From Lutibacter sp. (GTDB taxonomy: Bacteria > Bacteroidota > Bacteroidia > Flavobacteriales > Flavobacteriaceae), in contig DPCK01000126.1 in the NCBI GenBank assembly GCA_003516285.1, positions 1 to 8,583 on the forward strand: a stretch of 8,583 bases of DNA. Direction: 5' to 3'. Below are positions 1 to 6,862 of this stretch, piece after piece; position 1 is the stretch's first letter, and every line of letters starts with the position of its first letter. The position numbers and the translations under genes were made by a program. The notes under the pieces were generated by a model. That model was given only the letters and a program-made list of their open reading frames with translations. It ran no database searches and was not told the origin of the DNA.

Positions 1-2309
1 TGAATCACCAAATCGTGAACCGCCACTTTTGGCAATCCGTTAGAAAATGCTTGCCAATTTTCACCTTTATCAAAGCTTACATAAACGCCATTATCAGTTC
101 CCGCATATAAAATTGCTTCATCTTCGGGATCTTCTTTAATCACATTTACGGGAGAATTCGGTAAATTTCCTTTGATGCTTTTCCAAGTACTTCCACCATT
201 TTCACTTAAAAAAATATAAGGCTTAAAATCATCGCTTCGGTAGCCGTTTAAGGCAACATAAACAAGTTCTTTTTCGTGTTGCGAGGCAACAACGCGAGAA
301 ACCCAAAGTTCTTGCGGCAAGTTGTCTGAAACTCTGGTCCAGCTTCCGCCACTGTTGGTGGTAATATTTACATAACCATCATCGCTTCCTACATAAATAT
401 AGCCAAATTGAAACGGACTTTCAGAAATAGCCGTGATTGTTCCAAAAGGCACATTTCCTTTTTTTCCGCCAGTGGTTAAATCTTCTGAAATTGCTTCAAA
501 AGTTTCGCCTTTATTCATAGAGCGCAACAATTTATTGGCGCCCATATATAAAATATCCTGATTGTGTTTGGACAATAAAATGGGCGTTTGCCAATTGTAA
601 CGATAAGGTGAATCTCCCAATTCATGCATTGGATGAATGGAAATGCGCTCTTTTGTTTTTACATTCACCCGAAAATAATAGCCAAATTGTGAACCTGCAT
701 ACACAATATTATGATCACTGTTATCAATTTGAACCTGCATTCCGTCGCCGCCGCCAATACTTTTGTAAGGATAATCACCGCTGGCTTCCCATCTTTTTGA
801 AGCCTTGTAGTTACTTGGACCAACCCAAACGCCATTGTCCTGCAACCCACCATAAACATTGTAAGGTTTTTGATTGTCGACATTTACAGAATAAAATTGT
901 CCAACTGCAGGCTGGTTATTTTTGATCCAGTTTTTGCCGTCATCATAAGTGATGTTAACACCACCATCATTGCCGTTAACGATATGTCCGTTTAATTTTG
1001 GATTTACCCACAATGCCTGATGGTCTGAATGAAGATTTTCCTGATCCATAGAGGTAAAAGTTTTCCCGCCATCATCAGATTTCAATAAAGGCACGCCACC
1101 AATGTAAATTTTATTTTCGTTGGAATTGTTTACCGCCAAAATACCAAAATAGTAGCCATAAGAACTGTAAACATCATCTAAATAATTGTCGTGTGTTTTT
1201 TCCCAGGTTTTTCCGCCATCTTCCGATTTGTAAACTTCGGCGCCAATAACTTCAGAATTCAACAACACAAAATTTGCGTCTTCCAAATAAGTTTTCAAAT
1301 CGCTTGGCTTAATTTTTCCTTTTTTTACCAACGATTTTACACTTTTTGAAGTGTATTTTTTGTCGAAATTGTTGTCTTTTAAATAAGCGTTTAATTTTTC
1401 ATCATCCAATTTCAAAAATTCATCAACACCCATTTCTTTAAAATCATCTTTTTTCAAACCTTCACCTGCCTCCTTTTTCACTTCAGGTCTTCTGTTCTGA
1501 TTGTCGAGCAATGCATAAACAACCGCATCATTAAAAGCGGCAAGTCCAATTCGACCAACGCCGCTTCCTGTTGGAAAACCGCTTTTTTCGTCGGTTAATT
1601 TTGTCCAGGTTGAACCTGCATCACTGCTTTTATAAATAGCTGAATTTTCGCCGTCGCCATCAAAATCCCAGGCTTTTCTTCCTCGTTCCCAAGAAGCGGC
1701 GTATAAAATATTGGCGTTTGTTGGTGATGCACTAATATCAATTATTCCGGTATTTTCATTGATAAATAATACGTTTTTCCATGTTTTTCCTCCATCAGAA
1801 GTTTTAAAAATGCCACGTTCGGCATTGGAAGAATATAAATGACCCATTGCGCCAACAATAACCTCTTCCGGATTGTTTTTATTGATGATGATTCTGCCGA
1901 TATGATGTGAATCGGTCAATCCAACATTTTCCCAGATTTTGCCTTTATCAGTACTTTTTAACATACCAATTCCCGAATAGGAAGAACGCGAAGAGTTGCT
2001 TTCGCCAGTGCCAATCCATATTGTTCCATTATTCCAATCAACCGCAATATCGCCCATATTTTGCGTTGGGGCATTATCGGCAACCGAAGTAAAAGAAGTG
2101 CCGTTATTATTTGTGTACCACAATCCGCCTGAAGCATATGCCACATAAAATTCGGTTGGCTGGTCTGGATTCACATCAATATCAACCACGCGACCACTCA
2201 TAATTGCAGGTCCGATATTTGTAAATGGCACATTTTTAACTAAAGAGTTTTGGGCATTAATTCCAATAAAAAGGAATAAAAAACAAAAGAAAGTGGTTAG
2301 TTTTTTCAT
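1..2309 (-). CDS. VPS10/sortilin-like BNR (Asp-box) repeat exported protein, 3' end cut by the window
   Basis: The frame is open from an ATG at 2307-2309 to the left edge, giving 769 residues without a stop. The N-terminus is a typical Sec signal peptide (MKK, then a Phe/Leu-rich core to about residue 17, cleavage probably after NA at 18-19). The mature part begins with the family signature NIGPAIMSGRVVDIDVNP (residues 31-48). About ten Asp-box motifs of the type S-x-D-x-G-x-T-W recur, ending near residues 126, 177, 235, 369, 418, 461, 604, 657, 709 and 752, as expected for one or two beta-propellers. A charged helical segment (about 276-350) interrupts the propeller. Flavobacterial relatives are about 1,000 residues or more and are often annotated as 'glycosyl hydrolase' or 'VPS10 domain-containing protein'; no enzymatic activity is demonstrated for them that I know of. 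Tryptophan codons stay in one frame from start to edge, so no frameshift is evident. A type IX secretion C-terminal domain could lie outside the window. It is probably co-transcribed with the ChaN-like gene upstream. Confidence 0.9.
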   Translation of the reverse strand, partial: MKKLTTFFCFLFLFIGINAQNSLVKNVPFTNIGPAIMSGRVVDIDVNPDQPTEFYVAYASGGLWYTNNNGTSFTSVADNAPTQNMGDIAVDWNNGTIWIGTGESNSSRSSYSGIGMLKSTDKGKIWENVGLTDSHHIGRIIINKNNPEEVIVGAMGHLYSSNAERGIFKTSDGGKTWKNVLFINENTGIIDISASPTNANILYAASWERGRKAWDFDGDGENSAIYKSSDAGSTWTKLTDEKSGFPTGSGVGRIGLAAFNDAVVYALLDNQNRRPEVKKEAGEGLKKDDFKEMGVDEFLKLDDEKLNAYLKDNNFDKKYTSKSVKSLVKKGKIKPSDLKTYLEDANFVLLNSEVIGAEVYKSEDGGKTWEKTHDNYLDDVYSSYGYYFGILAVNNSNENKIYIGGVPLLKSDDGGKTFTSMDQENLHSDHQALWVNPKLNGHIVNGNDGGVNITYDDGKNWIKNNQPAVGQFYSVNVDNQKPYNVYGGLQDNGVWVGPSNYKASKRWEASGDYPYKSIGGGDGMQVQIDNSDHNIVYAGSQFGYYFRVNVKTKERISIHPMHELGDSPYRYNWQTPILLSKHNQDILYMGANKLLRSMNKGETFEAISEDLTTGGKKGNVPFGTITAISESPFQFGYIYVGSDDGYVNITTNSGGSWTRVSDNLPQELWVSRVVASQHEKELVYVALNGYRSDDFKPYIFLSENGGSTWKSIKGNLPNSPVNVIKEDPEDEAILYAGTDNGVYVSFDKGENWQAFSNGLPKVAVHDLVI

Positions 2310-2366
2310 TTTTGATGATTATGATTTGTTTGTGTTAAGTTATTGAAAATTTCAGCTTTGGACTTT

Positions 2367-3221
2367 TTAGTGTGTTTTTGTCATTGTTTCAGGCACTACG
2401 ATAATAAAATCAGCTTTTCCCTTTTTTTCTTTATCGAACTTTTTTACATCATCGGCTTCCAAAACACTAACGGTTACAATTTTTAAACTCGGATTTCCCT
2501 GTTTCAAATACCAATAAATTCCTTCAAAATCATCGGAATGGTAAGAACCGTTGTAATGCATAAACAATTTATCGTTTTCCCTGTTTTCAAGAATAAAATA
2601 GGCCATTGTAGCATCTTTAATAGCCTGTGATTTTGGCAAATTGTCACCGCCGTGGCCACCCATCATCGCTTTTATTTTAACATAGCCGGGCAAATTGGCA
2701 TCGTATTTTATGGGCAACGGCGCCATCCACGATTTTTCTTCATCAGTAAGCGAATCCAAACTTTCAAATCCGCCTTTATATACCCTATTTGCGTAACTTC
2801 TGGGAATATTGGTCGCAATAAATTTTAAGTTGTGTTTTTTTGCAAAATCCACCAGAGGTTTATAATCGGTCGGATAATTTTTCCACAACCGCGCAACGGT
2901 GTCAAAAGCTTTTTGGATGATTTTACCCGATAAATAATCGTTTAATCCTTGTTGATTGTCAGCTTCAAACATCTCGGCGCCCAAGGTTAGTTTTCTTGAG
3001 ACAAATAAATCTGATGTCGCTTCCATTTGAAGCCAGTGAACTATAGGGTTTGTATGATGTTCCCCAAACAAAACAACATCGGCCTTGCCCATTTTGTCGA
3101 TCATTTTTTTGTAGGAAACTTCACTTCCGTTGGCGCTGTATAATTTGTATGCCGGCTTGTTTTGTGAGAAAATTAAGGTGGTAAAAAGCAAGAAAAGCAG
3201 AGATGTGATTGAAATGCGCAT
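2367..3221 (-). CDS. ChaN-like exported protein (EreA/ChaN/TraB-type fold, putative haem/iron-related)
   Basis: This 284-residue protein has an N-terminal signal peptide (hydrophobic core about residues 6-18, probable cleavage before Gln20). Motifs of the ChaN family are visible: VVLFGEHHTN (49-58, GEHH at 53-56), a second acidic motif GAEMFE (81-86), ATNIPRSYANRVYKGG (136-151), a QAIKDATMAYFI helix (199-210) and MHYNGSYHSDD (221-231, with the G-x-x-H element at 225-228). The family is known from Campylobacter ChaN, a haem-binding outer-membrane lipoprotein linked to iron uptake, and shares a fold with erythromycin esterase and TraB/TIKI proteins. Here there is no Cys near the signal-peptide end, so it is probably soluble in the periplasm or secreted rather than lipid-anchored. 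The start is the ATG at 3219-3221, which gives a complete signal peptide and lies about 35 bases downstream of a -7 box. The Asp-box gene follows 57 bases downstream on the same strand. The family is fairly sure; haem or iron as substrate is inference only. Confidence 0.85.
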   Translation of the reverse strand: MRISITSLLFLLFTTLIFSQNKPAYKLYSANGSEVSYKKMIDKMGKADVVLFGEHHTNPIVHWLQMEATSDLFVSRKLTLGAEMFEADNQQGLNDYLSGKIIQKAFDTVARLWKNYPTDYKPLVDFAKKHNLKFIATNIPRSYANRVYKGGFESLDSLTDEEKSWMAPLPIKYDANLPGYVKIKAMMGGHGGDNLPKSQAIKDATMAYFILENRENDKLFMHYNGSYHSDDFEGIYWYLKQGNPSLKIVTVSVLEADDVKKFDKEKKGKADFIIVVPETMTKTH

Positions 3222-3255
3222 AAATAATATTAGATTTAAAAGGGTTCGTTGTCAA

Positions 3256-3263
3256 CAAATTTA
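3256..3263 (-). promoter_or_regulatory. Probable -7 promoter box for the ChaN-like gene
   Basis: Read on the minus strand this is TAAATTTG, an exact match to the Bacteroidota -7 consensus TAnnTTTG. Transcription would start near 3249 and leave an untranslated leader of about 28 bases before the ATG at 3221. No TTG at the usual distance of about 19-21 bases was found; the nearest one (12 bases away) belongs to a surrounding dyad. It directly abuts the box for pepP on the other strand. Confidence 0.5.
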
Positions 3264-3271
3264 TAACTTTG
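3264..3271 (+). promoter_or_regulatory. Probable -7 promoter box for pepP
   Basis: TAACTTTG matches the Bacteroidota -7 consensus TAnnTTTG exactly. A start of transcription near 3278 would give a leader of about 105 bases before the pepP ATG at 3384. No well-spaced TTG at the -33 position is visible, so confidence rests on the box and on its symmetric partner on the other strand. Confidence 0.45.
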
Positions 3272-3383
3272 TTGTCAATTAATATAATTAAATTTTTTTA
3301 ATGAAATTTTTGCCGAAAAGAATTTATTTTCAGCATAATTTTCTTTTTTTTCATTAAAAATTTATAATTTAAAACCTTATCAG

Positions 3384-4676
3384 ATGAAATATCATCCTAT
3401 CAATAACAAGCTTTTTACAAAAAACAGGGCGAAATTTACCGCCCAAATGAAACCGAAATCAATTGCGATTTTTAACTCTAACGATATTTTTACCACCGGA
3501 GCCGACAGCACTTTGCCATTTGAACAAAACAGCGATTTGCTCTATTTAAGCGGCGCCGACCAGGAAGAAAGTATTTTGTTGCTTTTCCCTGACGCCATCA
3601 ATAAAAATCACAGAGAAATACTTTTTCTTACTGAAACCAATGAACATATTGCCATTTGGTATGGCGCAAAATATTCCAAAGAAGAAGCTACAAACGTTTC
3701 GGGCATAAAAACCATTTATTGGCTTTCGGAATTTAAAAAAGTTTTTTATGATTTAATGACTGAAGCGGAAACCATCTATTTTAACACGAATGAACATTAC
3801 CGTCAGGCTGTTGAATTGGAGTCGCGCGAAGATCGATTCATTAAAAAATGCAAAGCCGATTTTCCTGCGCATAAATGGGAAAAAAGCAATCAGATTTTGC
3901 AGGAAATTCGCGGCACAAAAGAGCCTGAAGAAATTGAAATCATCCAAACTGCCTGCAATATTACCGAAAAAGGTTTCCGCAGAATTTTGCCTTTCGTAAA
4001 ACCAGGAATTATGGAGTACGAAATTGAAGCTGAATTTATGCACGAATTTCTTAGAAATCGTTCCAATGGTTTTGCCTATACGCCAATTATCGCTTCCGGT
4101 TACAGCGCTTGCGTGTTGCATTATATCGATAACAATAAAGAATGTAAAGACGGCAATATGCTGCTGTTGGATGTTGGCGCTGAATATGCAAATTATTCAA
4201 GCGATATGACACGGACAATTCCGGTAAACGGACGTTTTACCGACCGACAAAAAGCGGTTTACAGCGCTGTTTTAAGGGTTAAAAATGAAGCAACAAAAAT
4301 GTTGGCGCCCGGAGTTCTTTGGGCTGAATACCAAAAAGAAGTTGGGCATATAATGTCTTCTGAATTGATTGGCTTGGGATTGATTGATAAAAATGACGTA
4401 AAAAATGAAAATCCGGATTGGCCGGCCTACAAAAAATATTTCATGCACGGAACATCGCATCATATGGGATTGGATACGCACGATTATGGCGCGCTAAAAA
4501 CGCCGATGAAAGCCGGAATGGTTTTTACCGTTGAGCCCGGAATTTACATTCCTGAAGAAAAAATGGGTATCAGAATTGAAGATGATGTGGTAGTTAATAA
4601 ATCAGGGGAACCTTTTAACTTAATGCGCAATATTCCTATTGAAATTGAAGAAATTGAGGAATTGATGAATAAATAA
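3384..4676 (+). CDS. pepP: Xaa-Pro aminopeptidase (aminopeptidase P, family M24B)
   Basis: This 430-residue cytoplasmic metallopeptidase removes N-terminal residues that precede proline. It has the standard two-domain layout: an N-terminal AMP_N domain (about 1-150, with the FEQNSDLLYLSGADQEES segment at 46-63) and a C-terminal 'pita-bread' M24 domain (about 180-430). All expected dinuclear metal ligands can be placed by comparison with E. coli PepP: Asp263 in LLLDVGAEY, Asp274 in SSDMTRT, His359 in MHGTSHHMGLDTHD, Glu384 in VEPGIYIP and Glu399 in GIRIEDD. The substrate-binding histidines His246 (VLHYIDN) and His366 (THD) are also present. Length matches the family (about 430-440). There is no signal peptide. 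The gene is divergent from the ChaN-like gene and ends before a strong hairpin shared with lysC, so it appears to be a single-gene transcript. The ATG at 3384 is preceded by an AT-rich leader without a Shine-Dalgarno sequence, as usual in this phylum. Confidence 0.95.
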   Translation: MKYHPINNKLFTKNRAKFTAQMKPKSIAIFNSNDIFTTGADSTLPFEQNSDLLYLSGADQEESILLLFPDAINKNHREILFLTETNEHIAIWYGAKYSKEEATNVSGIKTIYWLSEFKKVFYDLMTEAETIYFNTNEHYRQAVELESREDRFIKKCKADFPAHKWEKSNQILQEIRGTKEPEEIEIIQTACNITEKGFRRILPFVKPGIMEYEIEAEFMHEFLRNRSNGFAYTPIIASGYSACVLHYIDNNKECKDGNMLLLDVGAEYANYSSDMTRTIPVNGRFTDRQKAVYSAVLRVKNEATKMLAPGVLWAEYQKEVGHIMSSELIGLGLIDKNDVKNENPDWPAYKKYFMHGTSHHMGLDTHDYGALKTPMKAGMVFTVEPGIYIPEEKMGIRIEDDVVVNKSGEPFNLMRNIPIEIEEIEELMNK

Positions 4677-4693
4677 TTTTAAGTTTCTAATTC

Positions 4694-4726
4694 AAAAAGC
4701 CCGAAAACTTAGTTTTCGGGCTTTTT
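4694..4726. terminator. Bidirectional intrinsic terminator between pepP and lysC
   Basis: A perfect 15-bp stem (4694-4708 paired with 4712-4726) closes on a TTA loop. The GC core is GCCCG/CGGGC. It is followed by a T run to 4729 on the plus strand and, because the left arm starts with an A run, by a T run on the minus strand too. It lies 17 bases after the pepP stop and 31 bases after the lysC stop, so it suits both convergent genes. Confidence 0.9.
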
Positions 4727-4757
4727 TTTAACCAAATAATTATTCCTTCATAGAAAT

Positions 4758-6080
4758 TTAAGCGGTTACGCCATCAAAAATGTAATGGTTTAAGCATTTA
4801 AGCGCGGTAATTTTATCGTTGGTGTTTACCAAAAGCGAAATATTGTTGTTGCTTCCTCCGTAAGAAATCATTCGAACAGAAATATCCTGCAACACCTTGA
4901 AAAGTCGGTGTGTTTCGTGGTGCCTCACCACCAAATGACCAACCAGACAAATGATGCTTTGCTGTTTGTCTACTTCAACGGTAGAAAATTTTTCCAATTC
5001 TTCCAAAATTGAAACCAGGTTTTTATCATCGTCAATAGTCAATGAAACCGCAACTTCAGAAGTAGTGATCATATCTATGGAAGTTTCATATTTCTCGAAA
5101 ATTTCGAAAACTTTTTTCAAAAATCCGTGCGCCAAAAGCATTCGGGCCGATTTAATTTTTATGGCGGTGATGTTGTCTTTCGCGGCAATCGCTTTAATGC
5201 CTTCTCCTTTAAAATCAATAGAAATTAATGTTCCGTAAGAAGCCGGATCCATGGTGTTTTTTAATCGCACCGGAATATTGGCTTCGCGGGCGGGCATCAC
5301 CGTTTGCGGATGCAAAATTTTTGCGCCAAAATAGGCCAGCTCGGCCGCTTCATCAAATGACAAGTTTGAAATGGCGTGTGTATTTTCAACAAATCTGGGA
5401 TCGTTGTTGTGCATTCCGTCAATATCTGTCCAAATTTCAACTTCTTCCGCATTCACTGCCGCACCAACAATGGTTGCCGTATAATCGCTGCCGCCTCGTT
5501 GTAAATTGGCAATATTTCCATAAGCATCCAGGCAAATAAAACCTTGGGTGATGTAAATATTGGACGGCGAAGCTTCTTTAATGATGCGTTGCAAATTTTG
5601 TTTGATGTAAAAATCATCGGGATCATTTGTTTTATCGATTCGCATAAAATCCAATGCAGGCAATAAAATGGCATTCAATCCTTCCTGATTTAAATAGACC
5701 GTAAAAATATAGGTCGACAACAATTCGCCTTGGGCAACTATTTTATTGTAAAGCAACTGCGAGTGGTTTTCAGAAGCGCATATTTTCAAAAAACTGAATA
5801 CAGAATCTACATAAATTTCAACATCTTGTCTTAGCGCTTCATCGTCCAATAAATCGTTTATTACCGCCACGTATTTATGGTGTAATGCTTCAATATTTTG
5901 ATTCGCATTTTCAATATGGTCATTTTTTATGAAATTGGAAATTTCAACCAAAGCATTTGTGGTGCCCGACATTGCCGAAAGCACAACAATCTTTTTTTCA
6001 TTGTCGGCAATAATGTCTTTCACCATTTTCATGTTCGCAATTGAACCTACCGATGTTCCTCCAAATTTTAAAACCTTCAT
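4758..6080 (-). CDS. lysC: Aspartate kinase (monofunctional, two C-terminal ACT domains)
   Basis: It phosphorylates aspartate, the first committed step to lysine, threonine, methionine, isoleucine and diaminopimelate. The chosen start at 6080 gives a 440-residue protein opening with the canonical MKVLKFGGTSVGS; a longer frame back to 6164 would add 28 Lys/Ile-rich residues lying over the promoter and is unlikely. Catalytic-domain motifs are present: KFGGTSVGS (5-13), VVLSAMSGTTNAL (32-44), Glu119 in AQGELLS, LQRGGSDYTA (193-202), WTDIDGMHNNDPR (217-229) and ELAYFGAKILHPQT (247-260). Two ACT domains follow (about 303-370 and 375-440). The segment DMITTSEVAVSLTID (336-350) resembles the lysine-binding loop of E. 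coli LysC, so feedback inhibition by lysine is plausible but inferred. No homoserine dehydrogenase domain is fused. The gene is divergent from an ACT-domain gene and convergent with pepP. Confidence 0.95.
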   Translation of the reverse strand: MKVLKFGGTSVGSIANMKMVKDIIADNEKKIVVLSAMSGTTNALVEISNFIKNDHIENANQNIEALHHKYVAVINDLLDDEALRQDVEIYVDSVFSFLKICASENHSQLLYNKIVAQGELLSTYIFTVYLNQEGLNAILLPALDFMRIDKTNDPDDFYIKQNLQRIIKEASPSNIYITQGFICLDAYGNIANLQRGGSDYTATIVGAAVNAEEVEIWTDIDGMHNNDPRFVENTHAISNLSFDEAAELAYFGAKILHPQTVMPAREANIPVRLKNTMDPASYGTLISIDFKGEGIKAIAAKDNITAIKIKSARMLLAHGFLKKVFEIFEKYETSIDMITTSEVAVSLTIDDDKNLVSILEELEKFSTVEVDKQQSIICLVGHLVVRHHETHRLFKVLQDISVRMISYGGSNNNISLLVNTNDKITALKCLNHYIFDGVTA

Positions 6081-6101
6081 TTTATACTTATATTTATGTT
6101 G

Positions 6102-6109
6102 CAAATTTA
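6102..6109 (-). promoter_or_regulatory. Probable -7 promoter box for lysC
   Basis: On the minus strand the sequence is TAAATTTG, matching TAnnTTTG. Transcription would begin around 6095-6096, about 15 bases before the ATG at 6080. This supports the short lysC start, since an upstream start would lie ahead of the transcript. No clear TTG at -33 spacing is seen. Confidence 0.45.
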
Positions 6110-6151
6110 GAATCATTTTCAACTTTATGTGTTTATTTAAAAATAATATAC

Positions 6152-6159
6152 TAATTTTG
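6152..6159 (+). promoter_or_regulatory. Probable -7 promoter box for the ACT-domain gene
   Basis: TAATTTTG fits the TAnnTTTG consensus. The predicted transcription start near 6166 leaves a leader of about 20 bases before the ATG at 6185. No well-spaced -33 TTG is visible in the AT-rich sequence upstream. Confidence 0.4.
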
Positions 6160-6167
6160 CACAAACT

Positions 6168-6181
6168 GTTAAATATTTAAC
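6168..6181. promoter_or_regulatory. 14-bp perfect palindrome between predicted start site and ATG
   Basis: GTTAAATATTTAAC is a perfect palindrome ending three bases before the ATG at 6185 and lying at or just after the predicted transcription start. Its position would suit a repressor operator for the ACT-domain gene. It is short and AT-rich, so a chance origin cannot be excluded. Confidence 0.3.
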
Positions 6182-6184
6182 AAT

Positions 6185-6841
6185 ATGAAGACAATTGCTA
6201 CCTGTGTTGAAGAAATTTTGGTTTCTCAACCATTTTTAGAAGATGCGCTTACGCGAAATATTTTAAATTTCAGCGCTTTATCAGAAGAATTGCGGGAACC
6301 CATTTCTAAAATGTTGCGCAAACCCGTAAAAGCCGGAGCCATTATGATGGCTTTACGACGATACAGTCCGCCCAAAGAAATGGCCAACAAAATTAAGCTG
6401 AATCAGGTATTGCAAAATTTGGGCGACATCACGGTGCGTTCAGACATTTCCGATTACACCTTTAAAAATTCTCCGAGTTTAATCCAAGGACATTTAAAAA
6501 TGCTGGAAGTGATTAAGGAAGATCCGCATATTTTTTACACGTTTACGCGTGGCGTTCACGAAAGCAATGTGTTAATTACCACAGCTTTAAAGCAACAGAT
6601 TGAAGAAAGCTATAAAAATGAAATCTGCACCACGGTTCAGGACAATTTATCGGCCATAACCATTGGTTTGCCAAAAGAAAACACCAAAATTGCAGGTTTG
6701 TATTACCAGTTTTTTAAACGTTTGGCCTGGGAAGGAATTTCTTTGTACGAAGTGCTTTCAACCACCAACGAATTTACCATTTTGGTGGAAGATAATGTAG
6801 TTGATAAAGCATTTTCGGCCATTAAAGGATTGAAAAACTAA
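6185..6841 (+). CDS. Conserved protein of unknown role with C-terminal ACT-like domain
   Basis: This 218-residue protein has no signal peptide or membrane segment. Residues 1-62 are helical, with the pattern NILNFSALSEELREPISKML followed by KAGAIMMALRRYSPP, which looks like a small helix-turn-helix or winged-helix module. The middle (about 78-142, from LGDITVRSDISDY to ITTALKQQIEESY) has the strand-helix-strand rhythm of a possible degenerate ACT domain. Residues 154-215 (NLSAITIGLPKENTKIAGLY, then WEGISLYEVLSTTNEFTILVE) resemble the ACT domains of aspartate kinases. ACT domains bind amino acids or other small ligands and regulate enzymes or transcription. The gene starts 104 bases from lysC on the opposite strand and is followed after 21 bases by an alpha/beta hydrolase, probably in one operon. 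I recall similar proteins in other Flavobacteriia and in archaea, but no established function. A role in sensing aspartate-family amino acids is inference from fold and position. Confidence 0.8.
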   Translation: MKTIATCVEEILVSQPFLEDALTRNILNFSALSEELREPISKMLRKPVKAGAIMMALRRYSPPKEMANKIKLNQVLQNLGDITVRSDISDYTFKNSPSLIQGHLKMLEVIKEDPHIFYTFTRGVHESNVLITTALKQQIEESYKNEICTTVQDNLSAITIGLPKENTKIAGLYYQFFKRLAWEGISLYEVLSTTNEFTILVEDNVVDKAFSAIKGLKN

Positions 6842-6862
6842 GGTGATTTTTACCTTTGAATT

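Larger units (their letters stand above)
3248..3279. promoter_or_regulatory. 32-bp dyad spanning the divergent ChaN-like/pepP promoters
   Basis: The two 16-base halves, 3248-3263 and 3264-3279, are reverse complements at 13 of 16 positions, with the axis between 3263 and 3264. Each half reads outward-in as TTGnCAACAAAnTTA. The octamer GTTGTCAA also occurs twice in direct orientation, at 3248-3255 and 3271-3278. The two -7 boxes lie at the centre. It could be an operator for a dimeric regulator or a symmetric bidirectional promoter; the sequence does not decide between these. Confidence 0.5.

Noticed and set aside
608..925. 105-codon open frame on the plus strand
   Set aside because: It is antisense to the Asp-box repeat gene, whose reading frame is continuous here with clear motifs; the encoded protein has no recognisable features.
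1907..2146. Open frames of about 61-62 codons on both strands
   Set aside because: They are other-frame shadows of the N-terminal coding region of the Asp-box protein.
3301..3357. 18-codon reading frame (MKFLPKRIYFQHNFLFFH) in the pepP leader, a possible regulatory upstream ORF
   Set aside because: It is Phe-rich mainly because the leader is T-rich. There is no attenuator-like hairpin pair after it and no reason for pepP to be controlled by phenylalanine, so chance is the better explanation.
3753..4121. 122-codon minus-strand open frame
   Set aside because: It lies fully inside pepP, which has all catalytic residues in the plus-strand frame.
5228..5539. 103-codon plus-strand open frame
   Set aside because: It is antisense to the conserved catalytic motifs of lysC and shows no coding features of its own.
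6851..6858. TACCTTTG, a match to the -7 promoter box just before the hydrolase start
   Set aside because: The box lies four bases before the ATG, so transcription would start at or inside the start codon. Short-gap co-transcription with the ACT-domain gene is more likely; a leaderless transcript is possible but unsupported.
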